NCBI RefSeq assembly: GCF_008831285.2
Contig: NC_045147.1
Coordinates: 23,770,981 to 23,834,980 of the forward strand
From: Nymphaea colorata
Taxonomy: Eukaryota > Streptophyta > Magnoliopsida > Nymphaeales > Nymphaeaceae
Reading direction: 5' to 3'
Length of the DNA stretch: 64,000 bases
The translations under genes were made by a program, and so were the position numbers. A model generated the notes under the pieces. The model had not been told where the DNA came from. It saw only the letters and a program-made list of their open reading frames with translations, and searched no databases. Positions 13,047 through 25,079 of the stretch are shown here, one piece after another; within the stretch, counting starts at the first letter, position 1; each line of letters opens with the position of its first letter.

Positions 13047-13890
13047 TAATTGGGCCTGTCAAGCTTTTCTCTACTTGTTAGGGGAGAAATGAGAATAGCA
13101 TTCGCGTATTTCAGTATAGCCCTTTCAAATGTTTTTGATAATAAAATTAATGTATTTAGAAAAAAATTATTCCCAAAGCACATGTCAAAATTATAATGCG
13201 GTGTGCTGGAAAAAAAAAACTGTAATTGTAAACGTTGCCTCTAATCATGACAAGTGTATATATATATATATATCAACGCTGTTTTTATCAGACACTTTTT
13301 TTTTTATGAATTCAAAGGTAACTGCTGCCCGCTACTCAGAGTCTTGAGATATTTCGAGCTTACCTAAAACTCCCGAAACATTTTTCATCTTTTAAGATGC
13401 TGATCTCTATAAGGATCAAGTGAGCCTTGCATATATATTCGGACTCTTTTTCAAATGATGTTTTGTTTTTTGCACATGGCAACAACCAAATGGAAATATC
13501 AAAATTGTTTATTGCAATACTCCTCTAGAAAAGGTGAAATTTTATACTTTCCTATATTGACCTCTTGAATCAGAAAACACAATGCTCTGGAGAACAAATT
13601 AAAAAAAAAAAAAAACAGTTTTTTCCTAATTAATTTCACGAAAAGAAAATCTGGGGGCATGATCTAGAGGTCTTCTCCAACAATGAGAACTTGTCTTGAA
13701 GTTTATGTCCTACCTCTCGCTAAAAGGAAAAAAGAAAATTAAGAAGAAAAAATGACGTGAAATATAGTGATAACCTTACACTCTATCGAGCCGCCGTATG
13801 CGTGGCAAGTAAAACATGTTATTTGTTATATTATTCCACAATCGTATGTGAAATGCGCGTAAAACAAAACGAATAGCATACCGGAAGCTT
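13043..13890. repeat. Dispersed repeat, copy 1 of 3
   Basis: Starts with GCCTAATTGGGCCTGTCAAG directly after a (GA)n tract and matches 23528-24440 over nearly its whole length, with a third, more diverged partial copy near 29776. It contains a TA microsatellite and an A-rich stretch. No coding capacity or clear terminal repeats are visible, so the class is unknown. Confidence 0.75.
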
Positions 13891-15144
13891 TGCCACCTGC
13901 AGCTCTATCGGCCCCCATAATGAACACTGATCCAGCTCCTCCAGACAAAACCTTTTCCCCTAAAAGTTCACGTTTCCCTGCCCAATGTTGCGCCCAAACA
14001 TCCACCAAAAACTTGTCCCCGCCCTTAACTTAGAGGTTAATGTGTTTCGGCCCATTGTTGGGCCCAAATATTCACCAGAAAGGGAAAGGGGCAAACTGCG
14101 AAGCCGCAAGGCGTGCAGGGGCAATCTGTGCATCTTGGCATGGCGCGTTGGGATTTCACAAGGTCATTGTTTCTTTTTCTCTCTCTTTGACTCCATCCCC
14201 CTTTTCTTGTTTTGATTTTGGACTTCTGATGAGCTTGCATTTGATTTGGGGGTTTTTCACATTTGATATCACATTTGTGCGTCTTTTATTCGTGCTGTAT
14301 TAGGTCATATAGGTTCTTCTCCCAATCTGTGCATCTTGGCATGGTGCTTTGCCCGTTGGGATTTCTTTCACTAGGTCAGCGTTTCTACTCTCTCTCTCTC
14401 TGCCTCTCCCCGTTTTCTTGTTTTGATTTTGGACGTTTGATGAGCTTGCATTTGATTGTGGGTTTTCACATTTGTGATTTATGTGTTCTTGCTTCTAGTC
14501 AAGCAGCGAGTTATTTATGAGAATTTTTGTTAGATTTTGATGCCATTTCTAAAAAAATGGGCTTATTTTTAGTCGACTCTAGTGGTTGTCCTTCTCAGAG
14601 TTGCTAATTACATGCTGAATCTAGTTGAATAGAATGTGGCGGTACAACTCTTGAGCATTTGAAACTTTCCGCAGGTAATAACTTTAGCCTGAATTCTACG
14701 TTTTTTTTTTGCAGTTTGCCTATGTATTCAGTGAAAAGAAGAAACTGTACAGGTCCAAGTAAATGCAGAATTAATGAATATTAATTTCATAGATTATTAG
14801 GATTAAAAAAAAAACAAGAGAGACATGAATCTTACTAGAATTTGACAGTAATCTTGGAGGGGACAACTTGCTCGGACCCAATCTTGGGATGAACTGGTTT
14901 CAGTCCCAACGCACCGCGAGTCCATGGCTGTGACCCTAGACGTCTTTTTTTTTGCAAAATGCTTTCTTTGTTGATCAGGTTTTGGAAATAAGAGAGAAAA
15001 GGTAAGGCCGATAAAAGGAAAACCCGAATGGAAAAAACTCAAGGAAGCGATGAGAAACAGGCAGTTGGCGTATGTGCAACCGCTATTAAATCACTTAACA
15101 ACAACATCACTCCACACGCTTCTTCATTTCGTAGCTTCATCTCA
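13891..15144. other. Upstream DNA of the TBL relic, with a 201 bp-spaced direct repeat
   Basis: No gene is recognised. Two direct repeats start with CAATCTGTGCATCTTGGCAT at 14122 and 14323 and run about 165 bases each. They share the string TTTTCTTGTTTTGATTTTGG and a CT-rich middle. Farther right the sequence looks like the promoter and leader of the TBL-like reading frame that starts at 15145, but no clear TATA box is seen. Confidence 0.55.
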
Positions 15145-18100
15145 ATGGATGGAGCGAAGAAGAAGGACCTGCTGCCCGCCGTCCTCACCCTCCGCCTCAA
15201 GCGCCTTCTTAGTCTGCGCGCGTGGAGGAACGCCCTTTCCGTTGCTTATGGTTTCATAACGGCTTTTATGTTCTTCACACTCTTCCTAGCACTGTGCAAT
15301 CCTGCGAGGGTCCTTTTTCGTTCTCTTTCTCCTCCTCCAGAACGACAGCCCCTCTCTCTTCTACTTCTTCTTCGTTGTTGGCCTCCTCCTCTTGCGCACT
15401 CCCTGATCCCAACTTCTGTGCTTCTGAAAAACTTAATTGCAACGGAATCTCCAAGGAAAAAGAACTAAATTCTGACGACGTGGAGCAGAGGCAGGTGGAT
15501 CGGCCTCTCTCGTTCAAGGTCCACGATGATGGGAATGATTCTGTTCCTTCCGGCAGCAACCAGCGAGAACCAAATACCGCTTCTCCAATTGCGTCCCCGT
15601 CGTCCACTGGGAATCCGACTCAAACCGTTAATGGAGTTTCCAGCGACGACCCCCTTGCCACGTCCCTTCTCTGGAAGTTGAAGACGAGCTTGAAAAGCTG
15701 CTTGTTGCGGCTAATGAAAGGTACAATATCTCGGCGGGAGAACGAGAGATTTTGCGGCAATATCGATACGGTGGCAACGCTTTCGTGGTCGGTGATTTGG
15801 AGGTGGAGAGAAGTCTAGATACCGAGGACAATATGACTAGCACTCCCGCTGTGGCCGGAGAAAACGTGGAGACGGGGAGAACTCTAGACAGCGTTACCAA
15901 TATGACTAGCACTCTCACAGTGACTCCCCCGAAGAAAATGGCACGGAAAGCCACCAATGTTGTGAAGCGTGACTGTGACTTGGAGGCGGAGATAAGTCTA
16001 AACAGCGTCAGCAATATGACTAGCAGTCCAACAGTGACTCCCCCCGAGAAAACGGCACGATCACCCGCAACGTCACCACTGTCGTGAAGAAGAACGACGG
16101 TGACGTCCCTGTAAAGATTCAGCAAGTTCATGGCACGCGCAGACAAGGGAGGAAAGAAGGAAGTAGAGAGGGTAGGCAGGGTGGCAGATTAAGACTGGTG
16201 TGAGCAGCGAACTTGGAGGATGAAGACTTGTGTGAGGACAGAAGACACCGGAAGAGAGAGGCCGAAGATCACCAAAACGGTGGGTATGGGATGACTCTTA
16301 GGGCCTGTTTGGTTGGAGGGAAAGGAAAGGAAAGGAGGGATTGCTCAATCCCTCCTTTGTTTGGTTGGCTAACTAAAAAGGAGGGAAAGGAAGGGAAAGG
16401 GGCAAAGTGTGTTTGGTTGGGAGGGAAGAGAAAGGGAAGGGAGGAAAAGGAAAGGATTGTGTAGTATAAATGCAATCCCTCCCAAATCGGACGGATTGGG
16501 AAGGAAAGGAAAGGAAGAGAGGAACAAAGTGTTGACTGCCCACAATACCCCTTCTTTCACGTTCTTAATTTTTTAAACATTTTGACTGTTAAGGGTATTA
16601 TTGTAAAGTATTAACATTTCCTTTCCTTTCCTTTCTTTTGTATCCAAACAAGCTTTTTAATGACTTCTTTCCTTTCCTTTCCATTCCATTCCTTTCCCTT
16701 CCCTTCCCTTTCCTTTCCCTCCCTTTCCATCCCTTCATTTCCCTCCCTTTCCCTTCTACCAAACAGGCCCTTATCCTCACTACCTGCAGGGTCATGCCCA
16801 TATGTAGAAACCGCCACCAATTGCTATCAAAATTGGCCGACTGAGAGAAATTATGAGAAAAGGCAACAGCAGCCGAATGACTGCAATATCCCAAGGTAAA
16901 ACAAGAAACAATATCATTCACTTACTTCTTTCATATTTTCTTAAGAAATTTTCATCCCATAGTGCCACTTTTTTGAGTAGTGCCCCCTCCCGTCAGCTAG
17001 AAAACGAACCACGTTTTTCAGTGTTATATTTTAAAAGATTAAAAGTTGTATTTAAAAAAAAAAAGTGAATACATTTCTTAATCTCGTAGGGGAAAAATGT
17101 GTAATTGTATAGAACTTGTAAAAGCAAGCACTTATTTGAGAGTAAAGTAACAAAAAAAAAAAAGTGGTCCACATCAACAAATTCAGAATTTTATTATATT
17201 TGTGACCGGATGTGAGTCTCCGAACATCTGAGTCAAAAGAGAGCTCCTCGTGTTCTTTGTGTTCTTCTTTTTGCCAAAAATCTTATTTATTATACAACTT
17301 TTTTGGCTACGAATTATTCAAGGTTGGATCCAAAGGATATGTTGAAGAGACTAAGAGGGAAGCGCCTGACTTTCATAGGTGATTCTCTCAACAGGAACAT
17401 GTGGAGGCCTCTCATTTGTCTTCTTTGGAGCTCTCTCGAAGACAAGACGAGGATGGTTTTAGTGTCCAGCCTTCATGAAATTGGAACATCCAAGGCAACT
17501 GTATTCAGATTTTTGGTCAGTTTTGAAACCTACCTCTCTAGATTTATTAAACTTTTGTCCCTAAATATTTTTCTTTTCCGTCTGAATTAAGCATTGAGAT
17601 GCTTATATTCTCTGTTTCTTGATCCTGGTGGTACAGGATTACCAATGCACCTTGGAGTTCTTTTGGCCGGCATTTTTAGTCGATGAACAGTAGATTTCTC
17701 ACCCCAATTGGACTATCAGAAAAAAAATCTTAGGCTCGACAATATTGTGACTTTTGCCCCTAGCCACAAGGATGCTGATATTTTGATCTTCAACTATGGC
17801 CATTGGTGGGTTCCTGCCAAGACCAATAACGGGTAAAATTTTGCCTCTCCAGATACCAAAATTAAAATATGCCAACAAAAAAAAAATTTCTTTTCTGCTG
17901 GTGTCCAATGATAAACAAGCAACATTGGATGCACCATTTTTCCAACCAAAAGAGAAAAAAACAAAATAAAGTGCAATTTTGTTTCCTCAATGACACTTTG
18001 GATGCAACATTTTTCTAAAGATTATTGGTGTAATTAACATGCAGAATTATGACAGGACAGACTTCTACAAACTGGAGAACAATAAGTATGGTTATCTTGA

Positions 18101-18496
18101 AGTTGAAAGAGCTTGCTTGAGGGCACTCATGACATGGGCTAAATGGGTCGATGCAAATGTGAACCCCAACAAGACCACAGTTTTTTTAGAGCTTTTTCAA
18201 ATGAACATTACAGTTAAACTGCTGCCACTTCCTTTTAGTTGGTTCAATTGATTCTCTCACCCTTTGGTGCTGACTTCTACTTCATTTCTGCAACCCGATG
18301 GTTATTGATTTTTTTTATTCAAGTGGTGGGCAATGGAATTCCGGCGGACATTGCCACAATGAAGCAGAACCAATAATGAACGATGCTTACCTCTCCCCAC
18401 AACCACGAGAAATGAAGTCGGTGATACGCAAAATGAGAACTCCCCTGCTGGGTCTTGCCCATACGTAGAAACTGCCAACAATTGCTATCAAAATGT
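15145..18496 (+). pseudogene. Broken TBL-type polysaccharide O-acetyltransferase gene
   Basis: TBL proteins are Golgi enzymes that add acetyl groups to wall polysaccharides. Visible parts in order: an N-terminus from 15145 (MDGAKKKDLL) with one membrane segment (SVAYGFITAFMFFTLFLALC); a low-complexity stem in three different frames; the TBL domain start RWVWDDSYP cut by a MITE at 16301; AGSCPYVETATNCYQNW up to a donor at 16896; 17323-17515 with the GDS motif (LTFIGDSLNRNMW); 17637-17833 with a TAG stop and a frame change at an A-run near 17720; 18045 to about 18200; and 18319-18448 (SGGQWNSGGHCHNEAEP). The catalytic DxxH region is absent. The 3' end instead repeats the GSCPYVETA segment. Frameshifts, a stop, a mobile element insertion and loss of the DxxH motif make it a pseudogene. 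Confidence 0.87.
16301..16770. mobile_element. Tourist/PIF-Harbinger-like MITE, copy 1 (470 bp)
   Basis: Ends are GGGCCTGTTTGG and the inverse CCAAACAGGCCC, flanked on both sides by the 3-bp target duplication TTA (16298-16300 and 16771-16773). The left half is rich in GGAAAGG and the right half in CCTTTCC, so the arms are long imperfect inverted repeats. There is no transposase. It sits inside the TBL exon. Confidence 0.88.
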
Positions 18497-19219
18497 TGAT
18501 GCAACTTTAAGAGTGTGTTTAATAGCCTCAGATTTCAAATCCAAGGCTGATCACACCTACAGTATAAACAATACTGGAATTTAAAGAAGATTTGAAATCT
18601 TAAAATCTTTATTTTATGACCAAAACCTCAGATTTCAGATTGGATGAGAAAGGGTTTGACAGAAAATCCAGAGATTTGAGATTCCCAATGACCTCCGATT
18701 ACCTCGGACATCATTTACGAGACTATTAAATTTCCCTTAAACACTGGAGGCGTGGAAAAAGTAGGTGAACCTCTTCATACTATTGACACCAATGTTTTCT
18801 ACAATAGTACTCAATTGCATAAAGAACCATTCCCGTATAGGCAGCATCGAATTGGGTGATTTTTGCAGCTCTGCTTTTCAATTTAAAACAAGAGACCTTT
18901 TAACCAATGGATATCAGTTACAAGGCTATTCACGAATCACGATTCGTGAAGCATTAGGTATGGGAACTGAAAGATCATTCATGATTCATAAAGCATTAGG
19001 TGAGCCAATGAAAGATATGAGAAAAGTCGGATGCATGTTACAAGGTCTACTACTGAATGCCTCATCCTTGTTTGGTCCAATTTCGCGCTGTCTTTGCATT
19101 ACTAATGATCAAGAATCTTTAACCTGAACATTTGGCCACGAACAATTCTAGCCACCTACCTACGCCTTTCAGAAGGAACTAATTTTATTCACCAATCCCA
19201 CAACTAAGGGTCGGGATCA
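18497..19219. other. Gene-free DNA with a possible degenerate TIR element
   Basis: Near 18511-18745 the ends AGTGTGTTTAATAGCCTC and the inverse of ACTATTAAATTTCCCTTAAACACT are roughly complementary and could mark an old MITE, but no clean target duplication is visible. The open frame at 18765-19127 shows no recognisable domain. Confidence 0.35.
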
Positions 19220-19413
19220 GGGGCGGAGTCAGGATTTCGTTTAAAGACGGGCCAAATAATCCAACCTCAAATTTGGGTAGGGCCAAACTGAACCTAAGTA
19301 AAAAAAATACATTCAACAACTAAAAGTTTTTTATTTTTCTAATGTAATTTTTTTTTTCCAAGTAGTTCGGGGTGGGCCAAGGCCTAGGTGGGTCCCCCCT
19401 CCCTCCGCCCCTG
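19220..19413. mobile_element. hAT-like MITE (194 bp)
   Basis: Ends CAGGGGCGGAG and CTCCGCCCCTG are exact inverted repeats. The 8-bp flanks GTCGGGAT and GTTGGGAG match at 6 of 8 positions, as expected of an aged 8-bp hAT target duplication. Non-coding interior with runs of GGGCCAA. Confidence 0.72.
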
Positions 19414-22400
19414 GTTGGGAGCAATTTGCTTTGATCCTTATTCTAGTTTGTTACCATCGTTATGTTTAGGCAATCAATATTAAGAGTATCAAGTTCTTAA
19501 TTTTGACGCTAAATCAGTGATTTATATTAATGACCCCGGAACAGATGGTCAGAGTTCAAACTCTCACAATGCTTCTTCTGTCACCATTTTTTGTTCCCCT
19601 AGAAAGAACTAGTTTGCTTGTGAAAAATAACATCAAGCATCAGATTCTCATCTTGTTTAATTCAAACTGGCTTTCATTTCAATCTTGGCCTGGTAGCCAT
19701 GAAATTCACCCGCGCTCAAACGCCTCTAATATTCTTCTTAGACTTATTTAATTACGAGCATCTTGTTGTACTTCACTCCAAAACCGAGGTGGAGAGAAAG
19801 ATTTCCTTATCAAACTTATACCCAGAGGCTTTATGTATTCCTATAAAAAAACTGAAACAGGAAGGATGAGCTTGCTCCTTCTAGGCCAGTGTGTCACTCA
19901 GCTTGTCACGGGTGTCTTTGGGACCCAACATGCATGTAACCTAGAGATCAAAACTATGAAATTACAATATATATACTCCTTTTTTAGAATAAGAAGAAAA
20001 TGTGCGATACAAAGATATGTGGGAGTTGTTAGAATTGATTTACTTTCAATATGTTGAATTTGTTAGATTCTCCCTCTCCCTGTTTTTAGGTTTGGCACCT
20101 TCTATTTGGAGCTGTCATTTTTCTAGTGCTTTCTCACTAAAGTAAGCATTAAATATGATTTTCATGTCTAAAACCCTAAACATCGACAGAAAACACACCT
20201 TTTACTATAGGGTTTAACCATTAATAATATGAATCATCTCAAAAATGACATCAGTTTTATGTATATCGAGTCCTAGATTTTCCAAACTAACGATCACAGT
20301 TTCTTAATTACTTTTATGAGAAGAGAGCTTTTTGAGAGGTTTATTCGATTGTATTTTTCTTACAATGGCTATTTTCCAACAGTTTTCACCTTGGCATTTG
20401 ATGATTTATTATGAAATGAAGCACGGCAATTTAGAATTCAACTGGAAGTTCAAAAGTTAATGGATCATATTCAGATGAAATATGCAACTGATCAAATTGG
20501 ATCAAAAAGTCAAATACAAAAAAAAAAAAAATCCAAATTTAAGAAGTCAAATCATATTCAGATTAAAGAAAAGTTATCCGATCAGATTCCGGTTTCAGTT
20601 TTAAATAACAATGCGGCTATATTCAGCTTTAAATATTATTTTGTACCCAATATCCAATACATTCAGAAAGTTTGTTCTTTGCATCTCATAGTACGGTCGG
20701 GATCCATTTGTGTACTTAAAATTTGGATTCATATTGGTTGTGAATTTATAAGTCGGATTTAGATCAAATTTGAATCGTTAACTTAAAAGCCGGATTTGAA
20801 TATAGTACAAACTTTTTATTTGAATCCATATCCAATTTGCCGTATGGTAAAGGGTACGTCCCATTCACAATTTGATATTTTGGCGTCCTTAATTGTAGCA
20901 AGCTCTGCCTTTTTCAGAAGCATATCAAAGCAGTCTCTCATGTCAGCAATGCCACATATGTAGGGTTTGCCTAACCCTTTCTTGGTTATCTTACAAAAGA
21001 AATGCATATTAGTTTGGCTGAGGCTTTTTTTTTTTTTTCCTTGCAAGGATGCTTTCTATGATCAAAATTGAGCCACTCTATCTTCTGCTTTCTTTACTCG
21101 TTATGTATCTATACAATGAAGTGCAAGATTAAAATATCGTCATTTCTTTACCATAAATAATAATTAGTTAAAGATCCAATGACAGAAATTGCCCTTATTT
21201 TTTAAGGGCAGTAAATTAAACTGAAACCCATATTGGGGAAATCAGAAACATGAAACCCAGAGTTAGGATTATATATATATATATATATATAAGTGATCTC
21301 CCAAATGAAAGTTCTCCGTCAATTAATTAATTTAGCGAAAGAACTTATCTTGGTCATAAGGAAGCAACTAGATCATCAAAAGGTCCATAGGTTTTCCGCT
21401 ATTAATCTACCATTTCGTATTCTAGCTTTCATGGTTATTCTGTCTTCCTCGAGTTTTTCATGCATTGATAACTTGTTTCCTTATGCTAAAAATTTCATCC
21501 CTCGAAATTTTCCTGATATTGCTGCAGTAACAAGAAATCTTTTGAAGAATAGCAGAAGATTTTTCCATTGCCCCAAGAAAATCACAGCAAAGATGTATAT
21601 AGGTTTAAATCGTTACTTGGTAGCTAACGTGTCCTTATTCTTATTTTTTTTTTTTAACTTAATCTCCACCATTTATATGAGGGTTTATATATATATATAT
21701 ATAATATGGATTTCTGCATTTGGGTCTAGACGGAAAAATCCTTCAACCTTTCACTGCTTGATACAATACATCAAACAGTCATAATTGAACGAAACTCAAT
21801 AAGAACAGGGTGTTTTCTCTTTGCTCGAAAGAAACATTAGGTCAGAATTTTCTTCCAACACTTCTGAATTGTTCAGTCGTATTTCATCGACCAGTCACTA
21901 ACTACTGTTGTCAACGTTGGCGCGTGTTGGCCTGTCTCAATCCATATGGATTGTCAGCCCTTATCAAAACGAGTAGAAAACTGCCAGGTTCGCCATGACA
22001 CACATAACAACAAGTTTCGAACTGAGGAGAGCAAAGATCCGGGTCCATTACTAGATAAGTTCGGAATTGATATGTAGTTTCAAGTGGACCCACATCCAAC
22101 CATCCAAGTCTCATCACCGACTAGGAGCTGGAAAAGGTCCAGCACGAATTACTACATACATCATATCTAATTTTAGTTGGACCCAAACTTGGCTTTAAAA
22201 ACAGGTTCTGAATTTGATTCCGACTCAAAATCTGGTTACATTGGGTTCCATTAAGCTGAATTCCATAAATTAAGCGAGACTATGCCTGAATACAAACTGT
22301 TTATGCCCCTGAGCAGTGCACCCCACCCATGTTTTCAAGATCATGGTACAATTCGGAAGTTCCAAACACTGAAATGTGTCTTCATTAACACTTCATTGAA

Positions 22401-23089
22401 AGTTTAGTTTTGTATCTAAGATTGTCAAGAATCTTGGTTAAGTGTCTAGCTATATGGTTAAGTGTCCTGGTTCTCAACTTGCTTGTTATGATACCAAAAC
22501 CAAGCAAATTTGAAGACGCTTGTATGCTAAAACCAAACTTGTGACATGCTTTTAGCATTTCCCGAATAGGCTTTAAGTTGCTTGACGATTTTTCTTCTCC
22601 CTAGAACGAATAAAAATCGGGAGCCTCTCATTGAAGATGATATAAGGGTTGCGTATATTTGCCCTGTCCTAGCATGGTTGCCTTCTCTTTTTACTAAATT
22701 TCCAGAGTGAGGCCGAATGAAACTCGTAGAAAAGCTTCTATATTATATCTCATTGGCCCAGCAAGTATTCCTTGCTTAGGCTTTTTCATTAAGAAACGAT
22801 TAATATAAATTAGGTGCTTAGTGCCAGTGGTTGATGCATATGTTGTCACATGACATTGTGGTTGACGCATATGTTGTCATATGATATCATAGGCGAATTT
22901 ACCATATTATAGCGTGGTGCCCAATTGCCCCACCGTCATATACAAAAGGCTCACCATCCAAGCTTTATAATGCTGGCCGGTATATGTCCATCATGAACTG
23001 AATCACCTGCGACATCAAACATTAATCCTTCTTGTAAATATTATATTAAATATACATCGCGACCTTATTTAAGGAACTATATCTTAGAT
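19414..23089. other. Gene-free AT-rich DNA
   Basis: No gene, RNA gene or complete mobile element recognised. TA microsatellites lie at about 21270-21291 and 21688-21703. At about 22828-22890 an imperfect 31 bp direct repeat contains GCATATGTTGTCA. Short open frames here have no known motif. Confidence 0.55.
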
Positions 23090-23263
23090 CGGCGGGGAAG
23101 CTAGAAATTTGTGGCAAAGAAGTGTTGATATAAGAAATGTCCGCTTTGAGGGGCACCACCATGTGATAAACTAAAATATGTTAAAGAATCAATATGGTAA
23201 AAAAAAAAAGAATAAACTATATGGTTTTGTGTGGGCAATTGCCCACACCTAGCTCCGGTATTG
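23090..23263. mobile_element. Degenerate hAT-like MITE, related to the one at 19220
   Basis: Starts CGGCGGGGAAGCTAGAAATTT and ends near CCACACCTAGCTCCGG, resembling the GGGGCGGAGCTAG ends of the element at 19220. The interior has the GGGCAATTGCCC motif near the right end. Ends are mutated and no target duplication is clear. Confidence 0.42.
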
Positions 23264-23527
23264 CAACGTAGATGAGTCGTGCTGATCATAGTTTGGATGA
23301 CTAGCTGTGTCACTGAGAAAAGGAAAACACACATGTGCCTAAACAATAAGTTTGAGGAAGTGCAATTTTAAGGCCCATGAATCGATTCTGATCAGTTCCA
23401 ATGCATTTTGCCGCCTAAGCATTTCTATGTTGTCATCCTTATAAAGTTACAAAAACACACCCTTGAACTATTTCTCCTGAAGAAGGGAAACGTTTCAAAG
23501 AAGTCTGACCCCTTGAGAGAGAGAGAG

Positions 23528-23752
23528 TTGCCTAATTGAGGCTGCAAGCTTTTCTCTACTTGTTAGCGACTGAGGGACCAGGGAGAAATGAGAATAGCAT
23601 TCGCGTATTTCAGTATAGCCCTTTCAAATGGTTTTGATAATAAAATTAATGTATTTGGAAAAAAATATTCCCAAAGCACATGTCTAAATTATTATGCGGT
23701 ATGCTGGGAAAAAAAAACTGTAATTATAAACGTTGCCTCTAATCTCGAGAAG

Positions 23753-23801
<49 letters not shown>

Positions 23802-24545
23802 ATGCTGTTTTTAGCAGACACATTTTTTTTTTTATGAGTTCAAGGTAACTGCTACCCACTACTCAGAGTCTTGAGATATTTCGCACTTACCTAAAACTCC
23901 GGAAACATTTTTCATCTTTTAAGATGCTGATCTCAATAAGGATCAAGTGAGCCTTGCATATATATTCGAACTCTTTTTCAAATGATGTTTTGTTTTTCGC
24001 ACATGGCAACAACCAAATGGAAATACCAAATTTGTTTATTGCAATACTCCTCTAGAAAAGATGAAATTTTATACTTTCCCATATTGACCTCTTGAATCAG
24101 AAAGCACACTGCTCTGGAGAACAAATTAAAAAAAAATAGCAGTTTTTTCCAAATTAATTTCACGAAAAGAAAATATGGGGGCATGATCTAGAGGTCTTCT
24201 CCAACAAATTCCTTTAAAAATGAGAACTTGTCTTGAAGTTTATGTCCCACCTCTCGCTAAAAGGGAAAAAGAAAATTAAGAAGAAAAAGTGATGTGAAAT
24301 ATAGTGATAACCTTACACTCTAATACCCTATCGAGCTGTACGTGTGGCGAATAAAACATGTTATTTGTTATATTATTCCACCACCATCGAATGTGAAATG
24401 CATAAAACAAATAGCATATGGCAAGCTTTGCCACCTGTTATTTGTTTTGCTCATTCCACCTGCTACAGAATGGAATGACTTAAACCCCGAAAACACTCCC
24501 AGATTGCCAGTATACGTTGAGAGCTACATAGGAAAATAGAAAAAA
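23528..24545. repeat. Dispersed repeat, copy 2 of 3
   Basis: Matches 13043-13890 closely, from GCCTAATTGAGGCTGCAAGC through a longer (TA)n tract at about 23756-23799 to the GCAAGCTTTGCCACCTG region at 24420. It then continues into sequence shared only with copy 3 (around 30000-30105). A short (GA)n run precedes it, as with copy 1. Confidence 0.75.
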
Positions 24546-25079
24546 AGGTGGATTTCAATACAAGAGTGTTATGTTACACCTCATGAACTATTAATGATAA
24601 CAACTTCCTTGTCAAAGAAAACATTATTTAACAACATACTACCATAATTGGATCCCACAAGTAAACAAACATCAAGATTGGATCCAATATAAACCGGACA
24701 TATATTTGGAACCGAGGAACCAAAGCAAGTCAACCCAGATGTTAACCGATCATGAACCAAGCTCAAAATAGTATGGCAATACTACAAACATGTATAAACA
24801 AGAAAAAATCCAATCTTTATAATCGAAATCTGGATGAAGAATTCGTTTATGAAACGCACTTCCGGCATTATTTGTTAGGCAAGTTCACGATCAGACGCTT
24901 TCTTGCAGACTGCAACACAAGCACAGACTGCAACAGCAAAGGAACCATGAACCAAAGGAACCAAGATGCTTTCTAGATGAAGAACTCTTTCTATGTGCGT
25001 TCCATTTAAATTAAGTTCTCAATCCCCCCCCCCAACTAGTCTTAAGCAAATTGAAAAGAAAAGCAGGTATTGGCAGAAG
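24546..25079. other. Gap between dispersed repeat and copia relic
   Basis: No gene recognised. It may hold badly decayed 3' sequence of the copia relic to the right, but no integrase or reverse transcriptase motif can be read. Confidence 0.4.

Noticed and set aside
16213-16921. Several Lys/Gly/Arg-rich and Pro/Phe/Ser-rich open frames around the first MITE.
   Set aside because: They are translations of the MITE's GGAAAGG and CCTTTCC arms, not genes.
18765-19127. A 120-codon open frame on the plus strand between the TBL relic and the hAT-like MITE.
   Set aside because: No recognisable domain, no start context and no splice partner.
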